Positions 25,603 through 33,459 of a stretch of 44,333 nt of DNA are shown in pieces. Source of the DNA: Gammaproteobacteria bacterium (lineage in GTDB: Bacteria > Pseudomonadota > Gammaproteobacteria > Pseudomonadales > Porticoccaceae); assembly GCA_003235325.1 (NCBI GenBank), contig QJWQ01000171.1, positions 1 to 44,333 on the forward strand. The letters run 5' to 3'. A model generated the notes under the pieces. The model searched no databases. It was not told where the DNA came from and was given only the letters and a program-made list of their open reading frames with translations. The position numbers were made by a program, and so were the translations under genes. The first letter of the stretch is position 1, and the number at the start of each line of letters is the position of its first letter.

Positions 25603-25986
25603 TCAGGCATGGCGATTTTCCTGGCGGCAAAATGCCACCACCAGTACCAGCCAGCCGGCCAGAAAGCAGATTCCCCCCACCGGCGTGACTGCGCCGAGAA
25701 ATTCCAGTCCGGTCAGCACCAGCAGGTACAGGCTGCCGGAAAACAACAGCATACCGAGTCCCAGTAATCCCGCCGCCGTAATCCCATGACGGCTATTTCC
25801 GAGCGAGTGCATACCGACAATCACCAGGATCGCCAGGGCGTGATACATCTGGTACTGAACTGCGGTTTGCCACACTGCCAATAAATTGGCCGGGACCCTG
25901 TGTTTGAGGGCGTGTGCGCCAAAGGCGCCCAACAGGACGGCCAGAAAGCCATTGCTGGCGGCGAAAATAGCCAGTGAACCTCGCAT
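25603..25986 (-). CDS. DUF423 membrane protein (YgdD-like)
   Basis: A 127-residue protein with four hydrophobic helices. FLAVLLGAFGAHALK, VWQTAVQYQMYHALA and GITAAGLLGLGMLLFSGSLY are the family marks of DUF423 (E. coli YgdD), an inner-membrane protein without a known role. The ATG at 25986 has GGAG 9 bases upstream; a GTG two codons earlier is the alternative. It precedes trmB in a likely operon. Confidence 0.9.
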   Translation of the reverse strand: MRGSLAIFAASNGFLAVLLGAFGAHALKHRVPANLLAVWQTAVQYQMYHALAILVIVGMHSLGNSRHGITAAGLLGLGMLLFSGSLYLLVLTGLEFLGAVTPVGGICFLAGWLVLVVAFCRQENRHA

Positions 25987-26119
25987 GCTCACATACTCCG
26001 GGTCGGAAGTTTTCGGGAAAGACGCCGGTCTGAAGCCAATCTGGCTGCATTGGTATTGAGTCCAAATCGGGCCCTGGCGTGGTATTTGTGCCGGTACTCG
26101 CTATCGGTCGCCGCCTTCA

Positions 26120-26138
26120 GGCCGGAAACTTTCCGGCC
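26120..26138. repeat. Perfect 19-base palindrome GGCCGGAAA-C-TTTCCGGCC
   Basis: Lies in the gap between the DUF423 start and the rpoH terminator. The arms are perfect; as RNA it forms an 8-bp stem with a 3-base loop and no U-run. A near-identical palindrome (TGCCGGAAA-TT-TTTCCGGCA) occurs at 31418-31437 inside mutM. Confidence 0.5.
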
Positions 26139-26167
26139 CGGCAGCCTGACAAAACCGGCGATCTGAT

Positions 26168-26198
26168 AAAAAAAGCCGCGTTTGATCGCGGCCTTTTT
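26168..26198 (-). terminator. Intrinsic terminator of rpoH
   Basis: On the minus strand, GCCGCG pairs with CGCGGC around the loop ATCAAA and is followed by seven U (26174-26168). On the plus strand a run of five T follows the same stem, so it could work in both directions. It lies about 70 bases after the rpoH stop. Confidence 0.9.
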
Positions 26199-26266
26199 GT
26201 GACTTGCTGTCTATAAACCCAGGCGCAGTTTCTGGCTGGTTCCAACAGGGGTAATGAGACCTGGAT

Positions 26267-27121
26267 TCAGGCTTCCATCACCGTCCGGACTTTTTTCATG
26301 GCATTCTGTTCCAACTGTCGAATCCGCTCGGCGGAAACACCGTATTGAGCGGCAAGATCGTGCAGGGTTGCCTTGTCATCGTTGAGCCAGCGTTGTTGAA
26401 GAATGTCGCGACTGCGATCGTCCAGTGAGGACAGCGCCGATGCCAGCCGGTCGTGGCTGGTTTCCTCCCAGTCGGATTGCTCCAGTTGCAGTGCGGGATC
26501 GGACGTATGGTCCTCCAGGTAATAGACCGGCGCCTGATAGGCACTGTCGGTGTCTTCGTCGACCGGCACATCAAAGGCCGTGTCCCTGGCGGAGAGCCGT
26601 TTCTCCATCTCCCGCACCTGTACCACGTCGACACCGAGATCCTCGGCGATGTCCTCTGCCTCCTGGTTGTTAAGCCAGGCCAGGCGTGCCTTGGAACTGC
26701 GCAGGTTAAAGAATAACTTGCGTTGGGCCTTGGTGGTGGCCACCTTGACGATGCGCCAGTTGCGCAAAATGTATTCATGAATCTCGGCCTTGATCCAGTG
26801 CACGGCAAAGGAAATGAGGCGCACACCCCTTTCAGGATTGAATCGCTTTACCGCCTTCATCAGGCCGACATTGCCCTCCTGAACCAGATCGGCCAGGGGC
26901 AGGCCATAGCCGTTGTAACTGCGGGCGATATGGACCACAAAGCGCAGGTGGGACATGACCAGATGCCGGGCGGCATCCAGATCCTCTTTGTAATACAACT
27001 TTTCCGCCAGTTCTCTCTCCTCATCGGCGGAGAGCACCGGAATTCGATTGATACCGTGCAGGTAAGCCCCCAGGTTTTCACCGGGAGACATGGCTGTTGC
27101 CAGCTGCAAACTCTTTTCCAT
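26267..27121 (-). CDS. rpoH: RNA polymerase heat-shock sigma factor sigma-32
   Basis: Directs RNA polymerase to heat-shock promoters. The 284-residue length is typical. Region 2 contains [38 protein letters not shown] and [20 protein letters not shown]; the RpoH box QRKLFFNLR is at residues 133-141, which separates RpoH from other sigma-70 factors. Region 4 has the helix-turn-helix [20 protein letters not shown]. The gene follows ftsX in the same direction (114 bases apart), as in E. coli and Pseudomonas, and has its own promoters in that gap. Confidence 0.98.
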   Translation of the reverse strand: MEKSLQLATAMSPGENLGAYLHGINRIPVLSADEERELAEKLYYKEDLDAARHLVMSHLRFVVHIARSYNGYGLPLADLVQEGNVGLMKAVKRFNPERGVRLISFAVHWIKAEIHEYILRNWRIVKVATTKAQRKLFFNLRSSKARLAWLNNQEAEDIAEDLGVDVVQVREMEKRLSARDTAFDVPVDEDTDSAYQAPVYYLEDHTSDPALQLEQSDWEETSHDRLASALSSLDDRSRDILQQRWLNDDKATLHDLAAQYGVSAERIRQLEQNAMKKVRTVMEA

Positions 27122-27148
27122 AATAAATCTCGTTGCCGAAGGTCGCGT

Positions 27149-27176
27149 ATTTTAACACTTTGCGGTTAGATGTCCA
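27149..27176 (-). promoter_or_regulatory. Sigma-70-type promoter of rpoH
   Basis: On the minus strand TGGACA (27176-27171) and TAAAAT (27154-27149) are 16 bases apart, each a 5/6 match to consensus. Transcription would start near 27142, about 20 bases before the rpoH ATG. Confidence 0.5.
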
Positions 27177-27192
27177 GAACTCGGGAGAGTTC
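27166..27192 (-). promoter_or_regulatory. Sigma-E (RpoE/AlgU)-type promoter of rpoH
   Basis: On the minus strand GAACTC (27192-27187, within GGGAACTC) and TCTAA (27170-27166) are exactly 16 bases apart, close to the consensus GAACTT-N16/17-TCTGA. Known rpoH genes of E. coli and Pseudomonas have sigma-E-type promoters, which supports the call. It overlaps the -35 of the sigma-70-type promoter. Confidence 0.6.
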
Positions 27193-27235
27193 CCTAACGC
27201 ACTGTTTGCGAAAGGAATTTATAGCGTCACAGGCT

Positions 27236-28240
27236 TCATTCCGGCTCGATTTTGTGCAGGAGCTGGGCTACGGCCAGCCAGGAACCAGCCAATCCCAGCA
27301 ACGCCCCCACCGCCAGCAGCAGCGACAGTTGTCTCAGGTCAGGTCCGATAAGGCTGAAAGGGTTCTGATAGAGACTCGCCAGCCCGGCAACCGGTTCCCT
27401 GATCAGGAAAATGCCGGCCCAGACCATGAGCCAGGCCAGCAATCCGCCGAGGAGGCCAAACCAGAAGCCACTGTAAAGAAAAGGGCGACGCACGTAGCCA
27501 TTGGTGCCGCCGATCAGTTTCACCACCAGGATTTCCTCCCGACGGTTTTCGATTGCCAGGCGAATAGTGTTGCCCATCACCAGCAACACACCCAGACCCA
27601 GAATTGCTGCCATGGCCAGCACCAGCCGTTGGGAAATGGCCATCAGCCCCTGCAGCCGCTGCAGCCAGCGCATATCCAGCACCACGTCATCCACCAGGGG
27701 ATTTGTTTCAAGTTCCCCCTGCAGAGTTTCAAGAAAGCCGGCATCGGCGTCTGCTATCGATTCCGGTTCCAGGATCAATACCGGTGGCAGCGGATTTTCG
27801 TCGAGCAATGTCAGCACTTCGCCAAATCCGGATGATTCTCTGAATTGTTCCAGGGCCTGATCCCGGGAAATATAGGTCACCGAAGCCAGGCCGGTGCCCG
27901 CCTGTAACCGGGACATCAGGGCATCGATGTCGGCCTTGTCGGCATCGGGCTGCAGAAAAACCGTCATCCTGGCACTGGTGTCAATACTGCCACTGAGCGC
28001 CTGGATATTGATTACCCCCATATAAAGCATCCCCGGCAGGGCCAGGGCAATGGCGATTACCAGCAGGGTCATGGCGCTCTGCACCGGCGCCGACAGCAGC
28101 CGGAGGAGGCTGTCCCTGGCGTTCTGCCGGTGATGGCCGAGGTAGGCGCGAAATCTCTGTGCCAGGGAGGTGCGACTGCCGGTGGCGCCCGATTTCTGTT
28201 CCCGGGCCTTTGCGGCGGGCTCAGCTCTCAACGGTCTCAC
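27236..28240 (-). CDS. ftsX: Cell division protein FtsX
   Basis: Membrane half of the FtsEX complex, which controls septal wall hydrolases during division. The 334-residue protein has an N-terminal cytoplasmic part, one helix at about residues 56-76, an extracytoplasmic domain (ARMTVFLQPDADKADIDALMSRL to about 200), then three more helices between about 205 and 325, with RLAIENRREEILVVKLIGGTNGYVRRPF, the typical FtsX string, after the second. The GTG at 28240 overlaps the ftsE end by 20 bases. The start site is not firm since a TTG nine bases later is also possible. Confidence 0.94.
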   Translation of the reverse strand: MRPLRAEPAAKAREQKSGATGSRTSLAQRFRAYLGHHRQNARDSLLRLLSAPVQSAMTLLVIAIALALPGMLYMGVINIQALSGSIDTSARMTVFLQPDADKADIDALMSRLQAGTGLASVTYISRDQALEQFRESSGFGEVLTLLDENPLPPVLILEPESIADADAGFLETLQGELETNPLVDDVVLDMRWLQRLQGLMAISQRLVLAMAAILGLGVLLVMGNTIRLAIENRREEILVVKLIGGTNGYVRRPFLYSGFWFGLLGGLLAWLMVWAGIFLIREPVAGLASLYQNPFSLIGPDLRQLSLLLAVGALLGLAGSWLAVAQLLHKIEPE

Positions 28241-28892
28241 CCTGGACCAGCCGCCCCTGGTGCAGTTTCAATTCACGGCAGCGCATGCGGGTCGTCAGCA
28301 CGACATCGTGGGTGGCGATCAGCACCGTCACGCCGACTTCACTGAAGCGTCGAAACAGGTCCATGATTTCGGCCGAAAGCTCGGGGTCGAGGTTGCCCGT
28401 GGGCTCGTCCGCCAGCAATATCCTGGGTTTGTGCACCACCGACCGGGCGATACCGACCCGCTGCTGCTCGCCACCGGACAAAGCCACGGGATTCCGGTTT
28501 TCCTTGTCCAGGAGCCCGACGCGATCCAGGGCTGCCCGCACCCGTTTTGCCACATCCCGGGCCGGGTAGCCGGAAACCTGTAGCGGCAGGGCCACATTCT
28601 GAAAAACACTGCGATCAAAGAGCAGGTGATGATTCTGGAAGACCACCCCCACTCGGCGGCGGTAATAGGGGATCTGGCTTCGATGCAGACGATTGAGGCT
28701 CTTGCCGTTTACCAGCACCTGCCCCTGGCTGCTGCGCTCCATCAACATGACGAGCTTCAGCAGCGTACTTTTGCCGGCGCCCGAATGGCCGGTCAAAAAT
28801 GCAAACTCACCCTCGTGCAACTCAAAACTGATATCGGCAAGGGCATCGCGTCCACCGGGATAGCGCTTGCTGACACGATCAAACCGGATCAT
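28221..28892 (-). CDS. ftsE: Cell division ATP-binding protein FtsE
   Basis: ATPase partner of FtsX. The 223-residue ABC protein has Walker A GHSGAGKSTLLKL, Q-loop VFQNHHLL, signature LSGGEQQRVGIAR, Walker B ILLADEPTGNLD and H-loop IATHD. The ATG at 28892 begins [14 protein letters not shown] and overlaps the ftsY end by 14 bases. Order ftsY-ftsE-ftsX-rpoH is conserved across the class. Confidence 0.96.
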   Translation of the reverse strand: MIRFDRVSKRYPGGRDALADISFELHEGEFAFLTGHSGAGKSTLLKLVMLMERSSQGQVLVNGKSLNRLHRSQIPYYRRRVGVVFQNHHLLFDRSVFQNVALPLQVSGYPARDVAKRVRAALDRVGLLDKENRNPVALSGGEQQRVGIARSVVHKPRILLADEPTGNLDPELSAEIMDLFRRFSEVGVTVLIATHDVVLTTRMRCRELKLHQGRLVQGETVES

Positions 28893-29934
28893 TTTTTGGC
28901 TCGGACTCGTCGTCTCCCAATAGCCCGGCGACGAAAGCCTCGGCATTGAATACCTGCAAATCGTGCACTGACTCGCCGACACCGATATAGCGCACCGGCA
29001 CCCCGAACTGGCGGCATAGAGCAAAGATTATGCCGCCCCTGGCGGTACCGTCGAGCTTGGTCAGGACAATGCCGGTGACACCTACAGCCTCGTGAAACTG
29101 CTGCATCTGGGCAACCGCATTCTGGCCGGTGGCAGCATCGAGCACCAGCAGCACCTCATGGGGCGCGGTGGCATCGATCCTGGCCATCACCCGCTTGATT
29201 TTTTTCAATTCCTCCATGAGATTGCTCTTGTTGTGCAACCTGCCCGCGGTATCGGCTATGAGCAGATCCAAGTTTCTGGCCCGGGCCGCCTGGAAGGCAT
29301 CATAAATCACCGAGGCGCTGTCTGCCCCGGTATGCTGGGCTATTACCGGCACCTTGTTTCTCTGCCCCCATGACTGCAACTGCTCGACTGCGGCTGCCCG
29401 AAAGGTATCCCCGGCCGCCAGCAACAGAGTCCGGCCATCCTCCAGTGCACGCCGGGCAAGTTTGCCGATAGTGGTGGTCTTGCCAACGCCGTTGACGCCA
29501 ATGGTAAGCATTACAAAAGGTTTCTGGTCACCGATTTCCAGGACTTTTTCGCAAGGTTTCAGCATCGCCACCAGCAGCGTTCGCAATGCCGCCTTCAGCG
29601 CCAGGCTGTCGCCCAGCTGCTTTCGATCAACCTGTTCAGTGAGCGCCTGGATTATTTCAGCAGTGACTTCTACTCCGACGTCGGCCATCAACAAAGTCGT
29701 TTCCAGTTGTTCCAGCAAATCCTCGTCGATGCTCTTTCTACCGAGAAACAGGTTGCCCAGGCCGGCGCGGGTTCGACTCAGGGCCCGACGCAATACTCCC
29801 CGCCCCTGGACATCGCTGCCGGTGGCTTGCACATTTCCCCCGGGTTCATCACCGCTACTTCTGCCTCGAAAGCGGGCAAACAACCCGGTCTTTCCCTTTT
29901 TGCCAGCGGCTTCCGGGCTATCTGAATGGGACAT
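28879..29934 (-). CDS. ftsY: Signal recognition particle receptor FtsY
   Basis: GTPase that receives the SRP-bound ribosome at the inner membrane. The 351-residue protein has a short charged N-terminal region, the four-helix N domain ([19 protein letters not shown]) and the G domain: [54 protein letters not shown] and [13 protein letters not shown]. The N-terminal acidic (A) region is shorter than in E. coli. The ATG at 29934 is used; a TTG directly before it is the alternative. The gene is divergent from rsmD. Confidence 0.97.
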   Translation of the reverse strand: MSHSDSPEAAGKKGKTGLFARFRGRSSGDEPGGNVQATGSDVQGRGVLRRALSRTRAGLGNLFLGRKSIDEDLLEQLETTLLMADVGVEVTAEIIQALTEQVDRKQLGDSLALKAALRTLLVAMLKPCEKVLEIGDQKPFVMLTIGVNGVGKTTTIGKLARRALEDGRTLLLAAGDTFRAAAVEQLQSWGQRNKVPVIAQHTGADSASVIYDAFQAARARNLDLLIADTAGRLHNKSNLMEELKKIKRVMARIDATAPHEVLLVLDAATGQNAVAQMQQFHEAVGVTGIVLTKLDGTARGGIIFALCRQFGVPVRYIGVGESVHDLQVFNAEAFVAGLLGDDESEPKNDPV

Positions 29935-30014
29935 CAATCAATTTTCCTGCTCGCTCGAAAAGCGATGTATCCTAACATTTCTGCATTCGAAGAGGGTTGT
30001 GCTTGGAACGAAAA

Positions 30015-30608
30015 ATGACACCGTCGAGACCGGGCTACGGCAACCGGGTGCGGATCATCGGCGGCAAGTGGCGCAGCCGGCGAATCCTTTTTCCCGATGT
30101 ACTCGGCCTCAGGCCCACCGGTGACCGGCTGCGCGAGACACTGTTCAACTGGCTGGCGCCCCATCTGCCGGGCAGTGTCTGCCTCGATGCCTTTGCCGGT
30201 TCCGGAGCGCTGGGCTTTGAAGCGCTGTCGCGGGGAGCTGGACAATGTATCCTGCTGGAGAAGCATGACAAGGCTTATGCCAGGTTGCAGCTCAACTGCG
30301 ACCTGCTCCAGGCCGGTAATGCGAGGGTAATTCACGACGACTGCCAGCGCTGGCTGGCGACACCGAAACCACCGGCTGCCGTTTCCGAATTTGACATCGT
30401 CTTCCTCGATCCCCCTTTTGACAAACCGGTGATGGCTTCAACCTGCACGCTGCTGGAAGCCGGTCACTGGCTGGCGGAGACGGCCCTGATCTATGTGGAA
30501 ATGGCCGCCGACACTGACATCACGCTGCCCGCCAACTGGCAACTGATTCGGCAGACACGGATTGGTGACGTCGACGCCAGGCTTTATTTGCGCCATTCAG
30601 CGGCATAG
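30015..30608 (+). CDS. rsmD: 16S rRNA (guanine966-N2)-methyltransferase
   Basis: Methylates G966 of 16S rRNA in the assembled 30S subunit. The 197-residue protein has RIIGGKWRSRRI, LRPTGDRLRETLFNWL, the SAM-binding DAFAGSGALGFEALSRGA and the catalytic DPPF in DIVFLDPPFDKP. The ATG at 30015 gives the same N-terminal spacing as E. coli RsmD; TTG codons at 29997 and 30003 are possible alternatives, the second having AGAGGG 6 bases upstream. Confidence 0.95.
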   Translation: MTPSRPGYGNRVRIIGGKWRSRRILFPDVLGLRPTGDRLRETLFNWLAPHLPGSVCLDAFAGSGALGFEALSRGAGQCILLEKHDKAYARLQLNCDLLQAGNARVIHDDCQRWLATPKPPAAVSEFDIVFLDPPFDKPVMASTCTLLEAGHWLAETALIYVEMAADTDITLPANWQLIRQTRIGDVDARLYLRHSAA

Positions 30609-30667
30609 AGCCAATTGAGTAGCAACCGCAAATTGTTTAACATCGCCCCACCTTGAGGGAGCCACCA

Positions 30668-31150
30668 ATGAAATCAATAATTTACCCGGGCACATTTGAT
30701 CCCATCACCAACGGCCATATCGATCTGGTGGAACGGGCATGCAAGCTTTTTGATCACGTCACCCTCGGGATTGCCAGCAGCGACCGGAAAAAGCCCCTGT
30801 TTACTCTCAAGGAACGGATCGAAATGGCAGAGACGGCCCTGGCGGATATCCCCAATGTCGAAATCAAGGGATTCAATTATCTGCTGGTCAATTTCGCCCG
30901 TGACTGCAATGCCTCCGCCATACTCAGAGGCCTGCGGGCCGTTTCGGATTTCGAGTATGAATTCCAGCTGGCCAATATGAACCGGGCGCTGGCACCGGAA
31001 GCGGAAAGTATCTTTCTTACCCCTGCGGAAAAGTATTCCTATATATCCTCTTCTCTGGTTCGGGAAATCGCCTCACTTGGGGGTGACATTTCCGGCTTTG
31101 TCCCGGCCTGTGTTACCGCCGCCATCAGAAAGAAATTCAACCAGACCTGA
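30668..31150 (+). CDS. coaD: Phosphopantetheine adenylyltransferase
   Basis: Fourth step of CoA synthesis: 4'-phosphopantetheine plus ATP to dephospho-CoA. The 160-residue protein has the nucleotidyltransferase motif [40 protein letters not shown] and [17 protein letters not shown]. The ATG at 30668 follows GAGGGAG by 6 bases. rsmD-coaD adjacency is common in the class. A CCCCGGGGG run and seven T follow 13 bases after the stop, which might serve as a weak terminator. Confidence 0.97.
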   Translation: MKSIIYPGTFDPITNGHIDLVERACKLFDHVTLGIASSDRKKPLFTLKERIEMAETALADIPNVEIKGFNYLLVNFARDCNASAILRGLRAVSDFEYEFQLANMNRALAPEAESIFLTPAEKYSYISSSLVREIASLGGDISGFVPACVTAAIRKKFNQT

Positions 31151-31178
31151 TGGCGGCAACGTCCCCGGGGGATTTTTT

Positions 31179-32000
31179 TCACCGGCGCCGCTGACAGTGC
31201 CCACAGAACACTGTCGCCCGATTGGCGATTCTGACGCCCGCGAGCAACTTCCCGCAGTGAACACAAGCCTGGTTTTCCCGCCCGTATACCAGCAACTCCT
31301 GTTTGAAATAGCCGGGCCTGCCATCACCACCGACAAAATCCCTGAGGGTGGTACCGCCCCGGTCAATTGCCATGAGCAGCACCTCCTTGATGGCCAGGGC
31401 CAGATGTTCGAAGCGCCTGCCGGAAATTTTTCCGGCAACCGTCAACGGATGAATACCACTGCGAAACAGCGCTTCCGCTGCATAGATGTTGCCAACGCCC
31501 ACCACTACCCGGCTGTCCATAATGAAGTTTTTGATACACCGGGTCTTACCTCGGGACTGGCGAAACAGGTAGCCGCCATTAAACTCATCCTCCAGGGGTT
31601 CCGGACCCAACCCTGAGAGCAACGGATGCGCGGAAGGTTCGGTATCGAGCCAGAGAACAGCGCCAAAACGGCGTGGGTCGGTAAACCGAATAACACTGTC
31701 ATTGGCCAGGAGAATATCCACATGGTCATGTTTGCCCGGCACCCTGTCCCTGTTGACGATGCGCAGACTGCCGGACATGCCCAGGTGGAACAGCAAGTGG
31801 CCACTGCCAAAATCCACCAGTAGATACTTGCCCCGACGCCTGCAACCGTTGATGCGTTTGCCTTGCAGATACGACGCCAGATTGGCGCTTACCGGCCAGC
31901 GCAGACTCGGTTGTCTGACCAGGGTACCCGTTACCACCTGAGCGTTGATATTGGGTAAAATACCTCTTAAAGTTGTTTCAACTTCGGGCAATTCAGGCAT
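31179..32000 (-). CDS. mutM: Formamidopyrimidine-DNA glycosylase
   Basis: Removes 8-oxoguanine and formamidopyrimidine and nicks the site. The 273-residue protein has the N-terminal catalytic Pro 2 and Glu 3 (MPELPEVETT), Lys 58 in CRRRGKYLLVDF, LLFHLGMSGSLR, GVGNIYAAEALF and a C-terminal zinc finger with CVHC and CGHC. It is convergent with coaD and divergent from exbD. The palindrome TGCCGGAAA-TT-TTTCCGGCA lies within the coding sequence at 31418-31437. Confidence 0.97.
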   Translation of the reverse strand: MPELPEVETTLRGILPNINAQVVTGTLVRQPSLRWPVSANLASYLQGKRINGCRRRGKYLLVDFGSGHLLFHLGMSGSLRIVNRDRVPGKHDHVDILLANDSVIRFTDPRRFGAVLWLDTEPSAHPLLSGLGPEPLEDEFNGGYLFRQSRGKTRCIKNFIMDSRVVVGVGNIYAAEALFRSGIHPLTVAGKISGRRFEHLALAIKEVLLMAIDRGGTTLRDFVGGDGRPGYFKQELLVYGRENQACVHCGKLLAGVRIANRATVFCGHCQRRR

Positions 32001-32117
32001 ACACTCTTCTCAAGTCTAAAAATTCTGGCATACTAGCCGTCCGACATCTGAACACCAAGCTTCCCTTGGATAAGTATTTAATAAAAACATACGTGCAACT
32101 GGCGTCGGATTCTTTAC

Positions 32118-32123
32118 TATAAT
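32118..32123 (+). promoter_or_regulatory. Candidate -10 of the exbD promoter
   Basis: A perfect TATAAT lies 36 bases before the exbD ATG. No good -35 is visible at 16-18 bases upstream (GCAACT at 17), so an activator may be needed. Confidence 0.35.
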
Positions 32124-32159
32124 TTAACCCGGTTGTAACAGACTCAAAGGGGTAGGAAT

Positions 32160-32573
32160 ATGGCAATAGGCAAGCGCAAAGCGCAGGAAGAAGAATCAGA
32201 GATAGATCTGACACCCATGTTGGATGTCGTCTTTATCATGCTGATTTTCTTTATTGTAACTGCATCATTCGTCAATGAATCAGGTATCGACGTAAGCCGG
32301 CCGCCGACCTCGGATCAACCACCACCACCTGACCAGGAAAACAAGAATATCCTTTTCAGGGTCACGGAAACCAACGATATTATGTTCGAAGGACGCCGTA
32401 TTGATGTCCGCGCGGTCAGGGCCAACGTCGAGAGAGTACACGCTGAAAATCCCGAGGCAAAAGTCATTATTGACGGTCACCCGAAAGCCTCGGCCGATGT
32501 TTTCATCAAAATTTCCGATCAGGCCCGGGAAGCCGGCGTCTATGACATCTCCCTTGTCACTAAGGAAAGGTAG
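32160..32573 (+). CDS. Orphan ExbD/TolR-family biopolymer transport protein
   Basis: A 137-residue single-pass inner-membrane protein. The N-terminal EIDLTPMLDVVFIMLIFFIV at residues 14-33 contains the conserved membrane Asp (in MLDVVF) through which ExbB-ExbD uses the proton gradient. Residues 48-60 are a Pro-rich linker and the rest the periplasmic domain (ADVFIKISDQAREAG). ExbD normally works with ExbB and TonB, yet neither is next to it: mutM lies upstream divergently and rpmG downstream convergently. AGGGG and TAGGA precede the ATG. A strong terminator follows, so the gene is monocistronic. Confidence 0.9.
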   Translation: MAIGKRKAQEEESEIDLTPMLDVVFIMLIFFIVTASFVNESGIDVSRPPTSDQPPPPDQENKNILFRVTETNDIMFEGRRIDVRAVRANVERVHAENPEAKVIIDGHPKASADVFIKISDQAREAGVYDISLVTKER

Positions 32574-32585
32574 CTAAATTCCTGA

Positions 32586-32613
32586 AAAAAACCCGGCAGT
32601 TGCCGGGTTTTTT
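32586..32613. terminator. Intrinsic terminator after exbD
   Basis: AAAAAACCCGGC (32586-32597) pairs perfectly with GCCGGGTTTTTT (32602-32613) around loop AGTT. U6 follows the stem on both strands, so it can end the plus-strand exbD transcript and any minus-strand read-through from rpmG. Confidence 0.9.
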
Positions 32614-32796
32614 CCTTTCCTGGTTTTGTCTTTCCTGACTTGCCTTTTTTATTTCCTGTCTTGTCTGGTCGTTGTGCTTCTCTTATTGTTCTGATCGCCG
32701 ATAGTTTACAGGTGCCGTTGGCAGGTCGGGTTCAGGTGATTGGTGAATCAGCCTTTTCTCCCGGGGAGACACCAACCCGTCTGACGGATAGACCGG

Positions 32797-32964
32797 CTAC
32801 TTGATCTTGGCTTCCTTGTAAACCACATGCTGACGCACCACCGGATCAAATTTTTTCAATTCGAGCTTCTCGGGCATGGTCCGCTTGTTTTTGGTAGTGG
32901 TGTAATAATGTCCAGTGCCGGCGCTGGAAACCAGTTTGATCTTGTCGCGATTTGACTTTGCCAT
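32797..32964 (-). CDS. rpmG: 50S ribosomal protein L33
   Basis: A 55-residue basic protein, starting [18 protein letters not shown] and including YYTTTKNKR and [19 protein letters not shown], almost identical to E. coli L33. It contains no cysteine, so it is the zinc-independent form. The ATG at 32964 has GAGGAG 7 bases upstream, and it follows rpmB after 11 bases. Confidence 0.97.
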   Translation of the reverse strand: MAKSNRDKIKLVSSAGTGHYYTTTKNKRTMPEKLELKKFDPVVRQHVVYKEAKIK

Positions 32965-32975
32965 GATCTATCTCC

Positions 32976-33212
32976 TCAGTAGCTTTCGCCACGGTTTGCC
33001 AGGTCGGCCAGCACTTTTTCAATACCGTGCTTGTCGATGATACGCAGACCCTTGGTGGATACACGCAACTTCACAAAACGTTTTTCAGCTTCAACCCAGA
33101 AACGGTGGGTGTGCAGATTGGGCACGAATCGGCGCCGGGTCTTGTTTTGGGCGTGTGATACATTGTTGCCGGACATGGGTCGCTTGCCGGTTACCTGACA
33201 TACTCTGGACAT
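32976..33212 (-). CDS. rpmB: 50S ribosomal protein L28
   Basis: A 78-residue basic protein with [33 protein letters not shown] and [21 protein letters not shown], as in E. coli L28. AGAGG lies 7 bases before the ATG. It is first in the rpmB-rpmG operon. Confidence 0.98.
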   Translation of the reverse strand: MSRVCQVTGKRPMSGNNVSHAQNKTRRRFVPNLHTHRFWVEAEKRFVKLRVSTKGLRIIDKHGIEKVLADLANRGESY

Positions 33213-33377
33213 GGTTCTGCCTCTGAAATTCTGGCGCCAGTGACTTTGGCTGCCTGTTTGGTCTCCCCGAACTCCTATGTCCCTGAAAACACCTGGTCCC
33301 GGGAAAACAGGGTCGGCTGTGGGAAACCGTTACTGGTGCGAAGGGGCAAGTTTCGACCACCCCGCAGAGAGGCGCGA

Positions 33378-33406
33378 TTTATACCAGAGAGGGCGGTCAA
33401 AATCAA
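33378..33406 (-). promoter_or_regulatory. Promoter of rpmB-rpmG with GC-rich discriminator
   Basis: On the minus strand TTGATT (33406-33401), a 17-base spacer and TATAAA (33383-33378), with TGG directly before the -10 (extended -10). The bases after the -10 are TCGCGCC, a GC-rich discriminator of the sort seen at promoters inhibited by ppGpp. Transcription would start near 33371, leaving a leader of about 158 bases before rpmB. Confidence 0.65.
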
Positions 33407-33459
33407 TTAATCAGGACGTATTTCCACAGCCATCTCCTCTGAGCAGAGTTTGATCAGGT

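Noticed and set aside
31160-31178. CCCCGGGGG plus seven T as the coaD terminator
   Set aside because: The palindrome has no loop, leaving at most a 3-bp stem; it is too weak to list as a separate terminator.
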